Source: an uncultured Lachnospiraceae bacterium (GTDB lineage Bacteria; Bacillota; Clostridia; Lachnospirales; Lachnospiraceae). From it: a stretch of 5,401 nucleotides of DNA. The stretch covers positions 1-5,401 of the forward strand of contig OMRF01000205.1 in assembly GCA_900313435.1 (NCBI GenBank), read 5' to 3'. The translations under genes were made by a program, and so were the position numbers. Of the stretch, positions 1 to 5,401 are shown piece by piece. The notes beneath the pieces are model-generated. The model had not been told where the DNA came from. It did not search any database and was given only the letters and a program-made list of their open reading frames with translations. Each line of letters opens with the position of its first letter. Positions within the stretch are counted from its first letter, which is position 1.

Positions 1-1507
1 ATGCCTTATGTCCGCCGATCTGGCGGTTTCTGTCCTGCATGGTTGCCCCTTCGAGGAAGTTGGTACCGCGCAGGATCGCATTTTTACCGTATTTCTTCTT
101 GATATCGAGGATGGCCTTCTGCATCTTCTTCTCGCGTTCAAGCTCTTCCTCTTCTCTTTTCTCCTCAAGCTCGATTGCACCGTAATCCGTAAACAGATCA
201 AGCTGCTCGTATTTTTCTTTCTTCGGTATATCCCGCTCCGGTATCACCCTGCAGACGGCGATATTGATGCGACGGATCAAAAGTGCCGGGTCCACATGCC
301 TGTCAAATAATTTGGTCACTGCGTCCACGATCATCCTTGTGGATGCGGTATATCTCGAGAGGTTCTCGGTACCGTGAGCATGCTTCGGCACACGTCTTCC
401 GTAGTAGTCGATACTGACATCTCCCTTGTAGGCCTTTGCGCGTTCCGGATCGTTGAGACATTCCACATCGTAACCCACAGTAAGTACCACCTGATCCGTG
501 ACGAGCCCCTTTTCCACCAAATGCAGGGAAGATACATCCGCCATCTCCATGGCTACGATCCTCGCCTTTTCAAAGGTATACGGGGAAGACAACACCTGAC
601 CGTTCGAAAAAGAATTCGAGCTCGGCCGATATTTCCGGATCAGATCCATGGTGACAGGCTCATAGCCCCAGGCATGATCGATCAAGAGCTCCGCATTGAT
701 ACCGAAGGCCTTGTATAGGACCTCCTCGTTCTCAAGCGAAAGCCTTGCCACATCGCCCATGGTATATATGCCCATAGAGGCAAGTCGTTTGGCATAGCCC
801 CTGCCGATTCGCCAGAAATCCGTGATGGGTCTGTGCCCCCAGAGATGCTCTCTGTAGGACATCTCATCAAGTTCTGCGATCCGCACTCCGTTTTCATCCG
901 CAGGCATATGCTTGGCCCGGATATCCATGGCAATCTTTGCGAGATAGAGATTGGTGCCGATGCCTGCAGTCGCCGTGATCCCCGTCTCCTCATAGACTTC
1001 CCGCACCAGCTTCATGGCAAGGGCGTGTGCATCCATTTGATAGGTGTTCAGGTAATCCGTCGCGTCGATAAAGACCTCGTCCACCGAGTAGACAACGATG
1101 TCTTCAGGCGCGATATATCTCAAGTAGATCTGATAGATCTCGGAGCTGTATTTCATGTAATGCGCCATCCGCGGCGGTGCCGCGATGTAGGAAAGCTTGT
1201 ACTCGGGATGCGCATCCAGTTCCTCAGCAAGAAAGGATTCCTGTGTAAACTCCCCGCCGGGCGCTTTTTTCTCCCGCGCGAGATTTACCTCCTTCACGCG
1301 CTCCACTACCTCAAAGAGCCTGGCCCGTCCGGGGATACCGTAGGCCTTTAATGAAGGAGATACGGCCAGACAGATGGTCTTTTCCGTACGACTTTCGTCG
1401 GCCACCACAAGATTCGTGGTAAGCGGGTTGAAGCCGCGCTCCACGCATTCCACGGAGGCGTAAAAGGACTTTAAGTCTATAGCGATGTAGATTCGTTCTT
1501 CTTTCAT
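1..1507 (-). CDS. Y-family translesion DNA polymerase (UvrX/YqjW/UmuC-like), stop codon cut by window edge
   Basis: This is an error-prone polymerase that copies past damaged template bases. I translated it by hand: 502 codons are open from the ATG at 1507, and position 1 supplies the T of what is probably the stop. The palm begins with the 'DLKSFYASVE' motif (residues 11-20), with metal ligand D11 and a Y16 steric-gate candidate. The second catalytic motif is 'YSVDEVFID' (140-148), giving D143 and E144. 'GIGTNLYLAKIAMD' (about 180-195) is the conserved segment after the palm. A perfect beta-clamp motif, QLDLF, sits at 435-439. A charged helical stretch (446-472) follows, then a C-terminal box ending 'IGGHKA' that I recall from this subfamily. 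Compared with DinB, it carries an extra insert at about residues 76-110. The ATG lies two bases after the mnmA stop with no strong ribosome site, which suggests translational coupling. Family assignment is strong; the exact subfamily is less sure. Confidence 0.93.
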   Translation of the reverse strand, partial: MKEERIYIAIDLKSFYASVECVERGFNPLTTNLVVADESRTEKTICLAVSPSLKAYGIPGRARLFEVVERVKEVNLAREKKAPGGEFTQESFLAEELDAHPEYKLSYIAAPPRMAHYMKYSSEIYQIYLRYIAPEDIVVYSVDEVFIDATDYLNTYQMDAHALAMKLVREVYEETGITATAGIGTNLYLAKIAMDIRAKHMPADENGVRIAELDEMSYREHLWGHRPITDFWRIGRGYAKRLASMGIYTMGDVARLSLENEEVLYKAFGINAELLIDHAWGYEPVTMDLIRKYRPSSNSFSNGQVLSSPYTFEKARIVAMEMADVSSLHLVEKGLVTDQVVLTVGYDVECLNDPERAKAYKGDVSIDYYGRRVPKHAHGTENLSRYTASTRMIVDAVTKLFDRHVDPALLIRRINIAVCRVIPERDIPKKEKYEQLDLFTDYGAIELEEKREEEELEREKKMQKAILDIKKKYGKNAILRGTNFLEGATMQDRNRQIGGHKA

Positions 1508-1509
1508 AA

Positions 1510-2598
1510 CTATATAATGATCCCGCCGCCGAGTACATAATCACCGTCATAAAACACAGCGCTCTGTCCCGGTGTTGCGGCGCGCTGCGGCTCATCAAAG
1601 AAAAGCCTTGCCCTGTCATCTTCCGTTCTTGTCAGCACGCAAGGCTGCTCCTTCATCCTGTAGCGAAGCTTGGCCTTGCATCTGATCTCACCGGTCGGTG
1701 CCTCTCCTGTGATCCAGTGGAAATCCTCCACAAATACCTCCCGGGAAAAGATCTCACTCTCATCCGCAAGGACAACCACATTGTGAGTCACGTCGATCTT
1801 GCTCACATAGAGACGTTTCTCGGAGGCTACTCCGAGTCCGCGCCTTTGCCCGATGGTATAATTGATGATCCCGTTATGCCGTCCGATCACCTTGCCCGCG
1901 GTATCGATGATATCCCCGGGCGGAAACTCCGTGTTCGTAAACCGACGGATCATCGCGGCATAGTCGCCGTCAGGCACAAAGCAGATATCCTGACTCTCCT
2001 TTTTTTCCGCAGTCACAAAGCCATGTTCCCTTGCCAGCTCACGAATCTCATCCTTCGTATACTCTCCCAGAGGAAAGCGCGTATGCGCAAGCTGTGCCTC
2101 CGTAAGATCATGTAGTACATAGCTTTGGTCCTTGTTTGCATCCTTGCCCTTCATCAGGTAAAAATGCCCGTTTTCCTCTTTTACACGGGCATAATGCCCG
2201 GTCACGATGTAATGAAGCCCGAGAGACTCCGCTTTCTGATAGAGCGTATCAAACTTCATATAGCGGTTGCAGTCGACACAGGGGTTCGGTGTTCTCCCGT
2301 GCATATAGCTCTCACAAAACGGAAGGATGACCTTTTCGGTAAATTCCTGTTCATAGTGAAGAATGTGGTACGGTATGCCGATGCGTTCACAGACCGCACG
2401 CGCATCGTCCGTGTCCTTCTTGCTGCAGCAGGTCCCGAAGATGTCCTCTCCGATCATATCGTTCTCGTAGAGGCGCATGGTACAGCCCTCGCAGGTAAAG
2501 CCTTCGCGCTTCATCAGCATGGCAGCCACACTGCTGTCCACCCCGCCGCTCATGGCGATCAGGGCACTGTTTTTAATTGTTTCCGTCTGATTTTCCAT
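1510..2598 (-). CDS. mnmA: tRNA-specific 2-thiouridylase MnmA
   Basis: MnmA activates U34 of tRNA-Lys, -Glu and -Gln with ATP and installs sulfur to make 2-thiouridine in the cytoplasm. The 362-residue product matches the family length. It has the ATP pyrophosphatase loop SGGVDSS (17-23), the catalytic 'NPCVDCN' (C107), the 'TGHYARV' segment (133-139), 'KDQSYVL' (156-162), the second catalytic cysteine in 'QDICFVPDGDY' (C206), and 'YTIGQRRGLG' (247-256). It ends with 'GGGIII'. Additional cysteines occur at 36, 39, 57, 58, 70, 95 and 110. The start is uncertain by two codons. An in-frame GTG at 2604 gives 364 residues, but the ATG at 2598 is preferred because a promoter -10 element ends only seven bases upstream of it. 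The polymerase gene follows two bases after the stop, so the two are probably one operon. Confidence 0.97.
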   Translation of the reverse strand: MENQTETIKNSALIAMSGGVDSSVAAMLMKREGFTCEGCTMRLYENDMIGEDIFGTCCSKKDTDDARAVCERIGIPYHILHYEQEFTEKVILPFCESYMHGRTPNPCVDCNRYMKFDTLYQKAESLGLHYIVTGHYARVKEENGHFYLMKGKDANKDQSYVLHDLTEAQLAHTRFPLGEYTKDEIRELAREHGFVTAEKKESQDICFVPDGDYAAMIRRFTNTEFPPGDIIDTAGKVIGRHNGIINYTIGQRRGLGVASEKRLYVSKIDVTHNVVVLADESEIFSREVFVEDFHWITGEAPTGEIRCKAKLRYRMKEQPCVLTRTEDDRARLFFDEPQRAATPGQSAVFYDGDYVLGGGIII

Positions 2599-2605
2599 GT
2601 CCACT

Positions 2606-2634
2606 ATTCTACCACAAATCAGTGTTTTTTTTAA
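2606..2634 (-). promoter_or_regulatory. Putative sigma-A promoter of the mnmA-polymerase operon
   Basis: On the minus strand, TAGAAT (2611-2606, one mismatch to TATAAT) is preceded, after a 17-bp spacer, by TTAAAA (2634-2629, four of six matches to TTGACA). A TG-like dinucleotide also lies upstream of the -10 (GTGG). The expected transcription start, about seven bases past the -10, falls on or next to the ATG at 2598. This would make the transcript leaderless or nearly so. A more distant promoter inside the same intergenic region is also possible: a TATAAT read on the minus strand lies near 2719-2724, without a convincing -35. Confidence 0.5.
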
Positions 2635-2656
2635 TATGTTTTTAATCTTCGGACAC

Positions 2657-2684
2657 TTGAATTTTAATTTCCGTTCGATATAAT
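2657..2684 (+). promoter_or_regulatory. Sigma-A promoter of the HAAS-DUF4097 gene
   Basis: TTGAAT (2657-2662; four of six to consensus) and a perfect TATAAT (2679-2684) are separated by 16 bp. Transcription should start near 2691, giving a leader of about 49 bases before the ATG at 2740. It is divergent to, and about 25 bp from, the mnmA promoter, so the two could compete or share a regulator. Confidence 0.7.
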
Positions 2685-2688
2685 AGCA

Positions 2689-2719
2689 TTGTAATCAGGA
2701 AGTAATCATACCATTACAA
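2689..2719 (+). repeat. GTAATCA direct repeats and TTGTAAT/ATTACAA inverted repeat at the transcription start
   Basis: GTAATCA occurs at 2691-2697 and 2702-2708, an 11-bp period, or one helical turn. TTGTAAT (2689-2695) is the exact inverse of ATTACAA (2713-2719) with 17 bp between, and the inner GTAAT (2702-2706) can also pair with ATTAC (2713-2717) across 6 bases. The cluster begins at the predicted transcription start and ends just before the ribosome site AAGGAG (2727-2732). It could be an operator for a dimeric repressor or a weak leader hairpin. The stems are AT-rich and short, so the assignment is tentative. Confidence 0.45.
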
Positions 2720-2739
2720 ATTATACAAGGAGAAAAAAC

Positions 2740-3837
2740 ATGAATAAAGACGAATTCTTGGAGGAACTTGAATACAAGCTGCGCGGTCTTCCGGAGGAGG
2801 ATTACCACCGTGCCATGAACTACTACAAGGACCGCATCTCGAATGCAAACTATCCGACGGACGCCGATGTGACAAGGCTGCTCGGTACGCCGGACGAGGC
2901 CGCACGCGAAGTCTTAAACAAGACCTATAACAAGCCGGTCAAGATCCCGAAGGAAAAACATAAATCCCATGTTCCCGGATGTCTGTTCGGGACAATCGCC
3001 TTCCTTGTCATCGCGGTATTCGGAGCGCGTTTTCTGGTAAGGCACTTCCATGTGAAGCTTCCATGGAACATCCCGTTTATTACAGCAACCGAAATGGAGA
3101 GCGGAACCGTGATCTTAGATAAATTCGAAAGCATGAATATCGAAGCTGACACCGCGGAGATCGATGTTGTCTTTACAGGTAAGGAATACAAGCTGGACTA
3201 CGAGCTTGATTCCGGCGAACCGGTCGCTACCGTAGAAAACGGCAAGCTTACGGTTAAGCAGAATAAAAAATCCGGCACCTGGTTTAGCTTCGGAAGCGAT
3301 AACAAAATCAAGATCTATGTGCCGGAAGACGCACAGCTTTCCCTTGCAGAGATCAAAACGGACACCGGAAGCATTTATGTGGATGACGGCGTGATCGACG
3401 AGCTCACCATGAATACAGATACAGGCTCCGTACACTGTAACCATAACGACTGCAAAAAGCTCAAAATGCTGACAGATACCGGTTCAAGTCATATTGAACT
3501 TACTGCTGCAGAATCAGCCGAGATCAAGGTGAGCACCGGCTCCATTCACATCAACAAATCCGAGATTCCGAGCCTTACATGCAAGTCCTCCACCGGATCA
3601 CTGACGATTGAAGACACCACCTTCGATATGCTTACGGCAGGACTCGATACGGGAAGCGCAACCGTCAAATCAAACGGAAGTCTTTCGGATTACAACATGG
3701 ACTTAAAGACCGATACCGGAAGCATCAAATTAAACGGCGACAAGCAGGAAGGATCCTCCTATCATCAGGACGGAAAGACAAACAAGGGTATAAAAATCGA
3801 AACCGATACGGGAAGTATCAGAGTAGAAATCAATTAA
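2740..3837 (+). CDS. HAAS (DUF1700)-transmembrane-DUF4097 beta-solenoid membrane protein
   Basis: The biochemical role is unknown; the architecture suggests a membrane sensor or envelope-stress-associated protein. Residues 1-65 form a charged helical domain typical of HAAS/DUF1700 ('NKDEFLEELEYKLRGLPEED', then 'LLGTPDEAAREVL'). A basic stretch (68-77) precedes one transmembrane helix (about 81-100), which predicts a cytoplasmic N-terminus. Residues from about 115 to 365 form a DUF4097-type repeat domain, probably outside the membrane, with eight (D/S)TGS turns. The glycines are at 210, 229, 248, 267, 286, 305, 327 and 358. C233 and C238 lie in one loop and could form a disulfide. The start is firm: AAGGAG at 2727-2732, seven bases before the ATG. 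HAAS proteins are usually encoded beside a PadR regulator, but none is seen here; the gene stands alone between divergent mnmA and a terminator. Confidence 0.88.
   Translation: MNKDEFLEELEYKLRGLPEEDYHRAMNYYKDRISNANYPTDADVTRLLGTPDEAAREVLNKTYNKPVKIPKEKHKSHVPGCLFGTIAFLVIAVFGARFLVRHFHVKLPWNIPFITATEMESGTVILDKFESMNIEADTAEIDVVFTGKEYKLDYELDSGEPVATVENGKLTVKQNKKSGTWFSFGSDNKIKIYVPEDAQLSLAEIKTDTGSIYVDDGVIDELTMNTDTGSVHCNHNDCKKLKMLTDTGSSHIELTAAESAEIKVSTGSIHINKSEIPSLTCKSSTGSLTIEDTTFDMLTAGLDTGSATVKSNGSLSDYNMDLKTDTGSIKLNGDKQEGSSYHQDGKTNKGIKIETDTGSIRVEIN
3355..3816 (+). repeat. In-gene 57-nt / 19-residue TGS repeat ladder
   Basis: Within the DUF4097-type domain the turn motif (T/S)(D/S)TGS recurs eight times. 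The first six glycines are spaced exactly 19 residues (57 nt) apart; the last two intervals are 22 and 31 residues. The codons for D-T-G-S differ between copies (for example gacaccggaagc, gatacaggctcc, gatacgggaagc), so this is an old, protein-level repeat rather than a recent DNA tandem duplication. The regular period is what one rung of a beta-solenoid would give. Confidence 0.8.
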
Positions 3838-3841
3838 AAAG

Positions 3842-3867
3842 ATAAGCACCGCGGATGCGGTGCTTAT
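3842..3867. terminator. Bidirectional intrinsic terminator between converging genes
   Basis: ATAAGCACCGC (3842-3852) pairs perfectly with GCGGTGCTTAT (3857-3867) around a GGAT loop, an 11-bp stem. On the plus strand it is followed by TCTTTATTT; on the minus strand it is followed by CTTTTT. It therefore can stop transcripts from both sides. It begins four bases after the stop of the HAAS-DUF4097 gene and ends three bases before the stop codon of the converging minus-strand gene, so one hairpin serves both. Confidence 0.92.
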
Positions 3868-3870
3868 TCT

Positions 3871-4257
3871 TTATTTCTCTATGATCTTATTGATCGCTTC
3901 TATTGCAAGGCCGGTTTTTTCTGCGATCTGTTCTGCCGTCATACCGGCATCCTCATGAAGTGCGGTGACACGGACAACTGTTTCCGCGGGGATATCCGAT
4001 TCTTTTTTCTCCATACTGATGGTGGGAGCCTCCTTGCCCTCTTCCACCGGTTTATCTCCTGCGGCATCCTTCTCTCGCTTGGATTTTTCCGCCTCATATT
4101 TCAGGATAAAGGAATTCAAATCGTTGAACTTTTCCGCCTGCATCTTCTTAAATTCCATATTCTTTTTTGAATACCGGTGCACTGATACAATGAACACGAT
4201 CATCACGATCGCAAAAAACACAATGTAAAGCGCAGCACCGCTGATCGCTAAAACCAT
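3871..4257 (-). CDS. Small membrane-anchored protein with C-terminal helix-turn-helix-like segment (SwrB/YlxL-like architecture)
   Basis: The function is unknown. The 128-residue product has one N-terminal transmembrane helix (about residues 3-26, 'ALYIVFFAIVMIVFIVSV'), a stop-transfer basic patch (HRYSKK), a charged helical stretch (33-64), a Glu/Lys/Pro-rich linker (65-92) and a C-terminal segment (93-128). In this last segment 'GMTAEQIAEKTGLAIEAINKII' looks like a small helix-turn-helix. The order of parts resembles SwrB/YlxL-type proteins of Firmicutes, but I cannot confirm homology. The ATG at 4257 is chosen because GGAG (4267-4270) lies nine bases upstream and the gap to the preceding gene is then four bases; the ATGs at 4272 and 4302 would overlap that gene and lack a ribosome site. 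It is the last gene of the lspA operon and is followed by the shared terminator. Confidence 0.82.
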   Translation of the reverse strand: MVLAISGAALYIVFFAIVMIVFIVSVHRYSKKNMEFKKMQAEKFNDLNSFILKYEAEKSKREKDAAGDKPVEEGKEAPTISMEKKESDIPAETVVRVTALHEDAGMTAEQIAEKTGLAIEAINKIIEK

Positions 4258-4261
4258 ATGA

Positions 4262-4900
4262 TTATTCTCCATGTTTATTCTGTAACTGATCAAGCTTTGC
4301 AAGGCACCCGCAGATCAGCTCCACGGTATCGTCGATGGAAACAAGACTGCTGTTCACGAACATATCATAGCTGTCAAGTGCGCCCCATTTCTTGGTACTG
4401 TAGAAATTATAATAGGATGCACGAGACTTATCTTCCTTCATGATCTGTGCCTTGGCCTTATCCTCCGACAGTTGAAACCTCTCGGCAACGGTTTTGATCC
4501 GCACCTCTAAGGGGGCGTGGATAAAGAGACTTAAGAGCTTGGGATTGTGACGGAGCGCATAATCCGCACAGCGCCCCACGATCACGCAGGGGCCCTGATC
4601 CGCAAGCTTTTTGATGGTATCGTAGGTCGCCTGGAAAGCCTGTTGGTTTAAGTTTGCCTGGTAACCGTTGTTTGTAAATGTGTAGCTGTAGGGGTCCATC
4701 ACAAGGTTGTAAAGAAAGCTTCTGTTCGGTTTTTCATCCAGGCTTTTTAAGATGGCGGTAGACATACCGCTCTCCTTTGCCGCTTCATTTAAAAGTTCCT
4801 TGTCGAAAAAACGATATCCCATTTTCTCGGCCAGACGACGACCGATCTCACGGCCGTTACTTCCAAACTGCCGTCCAATGGTAATGACTGTTCGATCCAT
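4262..4900 (-). CDS. Cytidylate kinase-like family P-loop protein
   Basis: This is a 212-residue nucleoside-monophosphate-kinase-fold protein of the cytidylate kinase-like family (Cytidylate_kin2 type). Its true phosphate acceptor is not established, and it is distinct from housekeeping Cmk. It begins with 'ITIGRQFGSNGREIGRRLA', the P-loop covering residues 9-20. It continues with 'FFDKELL' (31-37), 'CVIVGRCADYAL' (105-116), 'LFIHAPLEVR' (125-134) and a lid-like region rich in Arg and Lys (about 141-162), and ends with 'YDMFVNSS' and 'TVELI' (178-196), all typical of the family. The ATG at 4900 is preferred: AGGGGG (4908-4913) is seven bases upstream and homologues, as I recall them, begin just before 'ITIGRQFGS'. 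A GTG at 4918 that overlaps the lspA stop as GTGA would add six residues, but its AGGAGG is only two bases away. Confidence 0.9.
   Translation of the reverse strand: MDRTVITIGRQFGSNGREIGRRLAEKMGYRFFDKELLNEAAKESGMSTAILKSLDEKPNRSFLYNLVMDPYSYTFTNNGYQANLNQQAFQATYDTIKKLADQGPCVIVGRCADYALRHNPKLLSLFIHAPLEVRIKTVAERFQLSEDKAKAQIMKEDKSRASYYNFYSTKKWGALDSYDMFVNSSLVSIDDTVELICGCLAKLDQLQNKHGE
4267..4270 (-). promoter_or_regulatory. Ribosome binding site deciding the start at 4257
   Basis: GGAG on the minus strand lies inside the last codons of the cytidylate kinase-like gene, nine bases before the ATG at 4257. No comparable site precedes the upstream in-frame ATGs, so this sets the start of the small membrane protein and suggests coupling to the upstream gene. 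Confidence 0.65.
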
Positions 4901-4907
4901 ACAAAAT

Positions 4908-4913
4908 CCCCCT
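4908..4913 (-). promoter_or_regulatory. Ribosome binding site deciding the start at 4900
   Basis: AGGGGG on the minus strand lies seven bases before the ATG at 4900, in the 14-base gap after lspA. A second purine-rich site, AAGGAGG, is in the last lspA codons but is poorly spaced for either candidate start. Confidence 0.65.
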
Positions 4914-4914
4914 T

Positions 4915-5401
4915 TCACTTCCTCCTTGGTTTAAACATCTTGTCAAAATCCTCATTGTTCATAAAGAATAATGCAACAACGAAAAACAGTATCAACCCGC
5001 AAGTTACAAAGATGTCTGCCACATTAAACACCGGGAAATTGATCAGCCTGAAATCCAGGAAATCCACCACATAGGCAAGACGGATACGATCGATCATATT
5101 TCCGATGGCTCCTGCCACCACACAAACGATCAACACTCTGATAAGCCCGAATTTCCCGGAAAGTGTTGCAATGTTGTAATACATATAGGAAAACAGGAGC
5201 ACTACCGGGATGGTAAAGAGCAGGAAAAAAAATCGTTTGCCCTGAAACAGCCCCCAAGCCATACCGGCATTTTGAATATAGGTCAGATGAAAAACATCCT
5301 TTATTACCGGTCTTGTCTCCCCGAGTGCGAAACTATCCGTGATCAGATACTTCGTAAACTGATCCAAAAAGATCAACACACAGACAGCAAGGATCGGTAT
5401 G
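4915..5401 (-). CDS. lspA: Lipoprotein signal peptidase (signal peptidase II) LspA, 5' end outside window
   Basis: LspA is the inner-membrane aspartyl protease that cleaves the signal peptide from diacylglyceryl prolipoproteins. 161 residues are visible and the reading frame stays open to the window edge; 'IPILAVCVLIFLDQFTKY' is the first membrane helix, so the true start lies just outside. The GTG at 5379 is an internal valine, not the start. Family motifs in order are 'DQFTK', 'NAGMAWG', 'GAIGNMIDRI' with the first catalytic Asp (codon 5089-5091), 'YVVDFLDF', and 'FNVADIFVTCG' with the second catalytic Asp (codon 5014-5016). Several hydrophobic segments give the four-helix layout, and a basic tail 'KPRRK' ends the protein on the cytoplasmic side. 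The cytidylate kinase-like gene follows 14 bases later, so the operon continues leftwards. Confidence 0.96.
   Translation of the reverse strand, partial: IPILAVCVLIFLDQFTKYLITDSFALGETRPVIKDVFHLTYIQNAGMAWGLFQGKRFFFLLFTIPVVLLFSYMYYNIATLSGKFGLIRVLIVCVVAGAIGNMIDRIRLAYVVDFLDFRLINFPVFNVADIFVTCGLILFFVVALFFMNNEDFDKMFKPRRK

Noticed and set aside
833..1351. Open frame of 172 codons on the plus strand
   Set aside because: It lies entirely antisense to the Y-family polymerase, whose catalytic motifs fix the true frame; its product has no recognisable domain.
1311..1619. Minus-strand open frame spanning the mnmA-polymerase junction
   Set aside because: It is out of frame with both well-supported genes and has no domain features.
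2125..2634. Open frame of 169 codons on the plus strand
   Set aside because: It is antisense to the strongly supported mnmA and continues into the mnmA promoter; it is a codon-usage shadow.
2629..2641. AATATGTTT near the mnmA promoter as half of a Firmicute LexA box
   Set aside because: Only one half resembles GAAC-N4-GTTC; the opposite half has no matching GAAC, so it does not support SOS control.
4258..4302. Earlier ATG starts (4302 and 4272) for the small membrane protein
   Set aside because: They would overlap the upstream gene and have no ribosome site, while the ATG at 4257 has GGAG nine bases upstream and begins directly at the membrane helix.
5377..5379. GTG as start of lspA
   Set aside because: The frame stays open upstream to the window edge and encodes more of the first hydrophobic helix (IPILAVC), so this codon is internal.
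1..5401. Mobile elements, CRISPR arrays, tRNA or rRNA genes
   Set aside because: No transposase-like product, spaced DNA repeats, terminal inverted repeats or RNA-gene signatures were seen; intergenic space is limited to one 141-bp region and a few short gaps.

Overview
The window looks like chromosome from a low-to-mid GC Firmicute, most likely a clostridial lineage such as Lachnospiraceae. This is inferred from the gene families: a UvrX/YqjW-like Y-family polymerase with a 'DLKSFYASVE' active-site motif, a clostridial-looking cysteine-rich MnmA, a HAAS-DUF4097 membrane protein and a cytidylate kinase-like protein next to lspA. Consensus AAGGAG-type ribosome sites and sigma-A-type promoters fit this. 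No sequence search was run, so the genus is not established.

The left half (1-2598) is a minus-strand operon. mnmA (tRNA 2-thiouridylase) comes first and is followed two bases later by a Y-family translesion DNA polymerase that runs to the left edge; only its stop codon is cut. The mnmA promoter lies so close to the gene that the transcript may start at or next to the ATG, which would be an almost leaderless mRNA.

A 141-bp divergent intergenic region (2599-2739) separates mnmA from a plus-strand, single-gene unit (2740-3837). That unit encodes a membrane protein with an N-terminal cytoplasmic HAAS/DUF1700-like domain, one transmembrane helix and a C-terminal DUF4097-type beta-solenoid, whose T-G-S turns fall exactly 19 residues apart six times in a row. 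It has its own promoter with a perfect TATAAT and, at its predicted transcription start, a cluster of GTAATCA/ATTAC repeats that could be an operator or a leader hairpin. No PadR-type regulator, the usual partner of HAAS proteins, is in view.

A compact bidirectional terminator (stem 3842-3867) separates this gene from a converging minus-strand operon that enters from the right edge: lspA (signal peptidase II, start outside the window), a cytidylate kinase-like P-loop protein, and a small membrane-anchored protein ending in a helix-turn-helix-like segment. The latter two genes follow their upstream neighbours with gaps of 14 and 4 bases and each has a plausible ribosome site, so they are probably co-transcribed with lspA.

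I see no mobile element, CRISPR array, RNA gene or pseudogene. Most of the window is housekeeping. The less-described parts are the HAAS-solenoid gene with its repeat-rich leader, and the two poorly characterised genes downstream of lspA.
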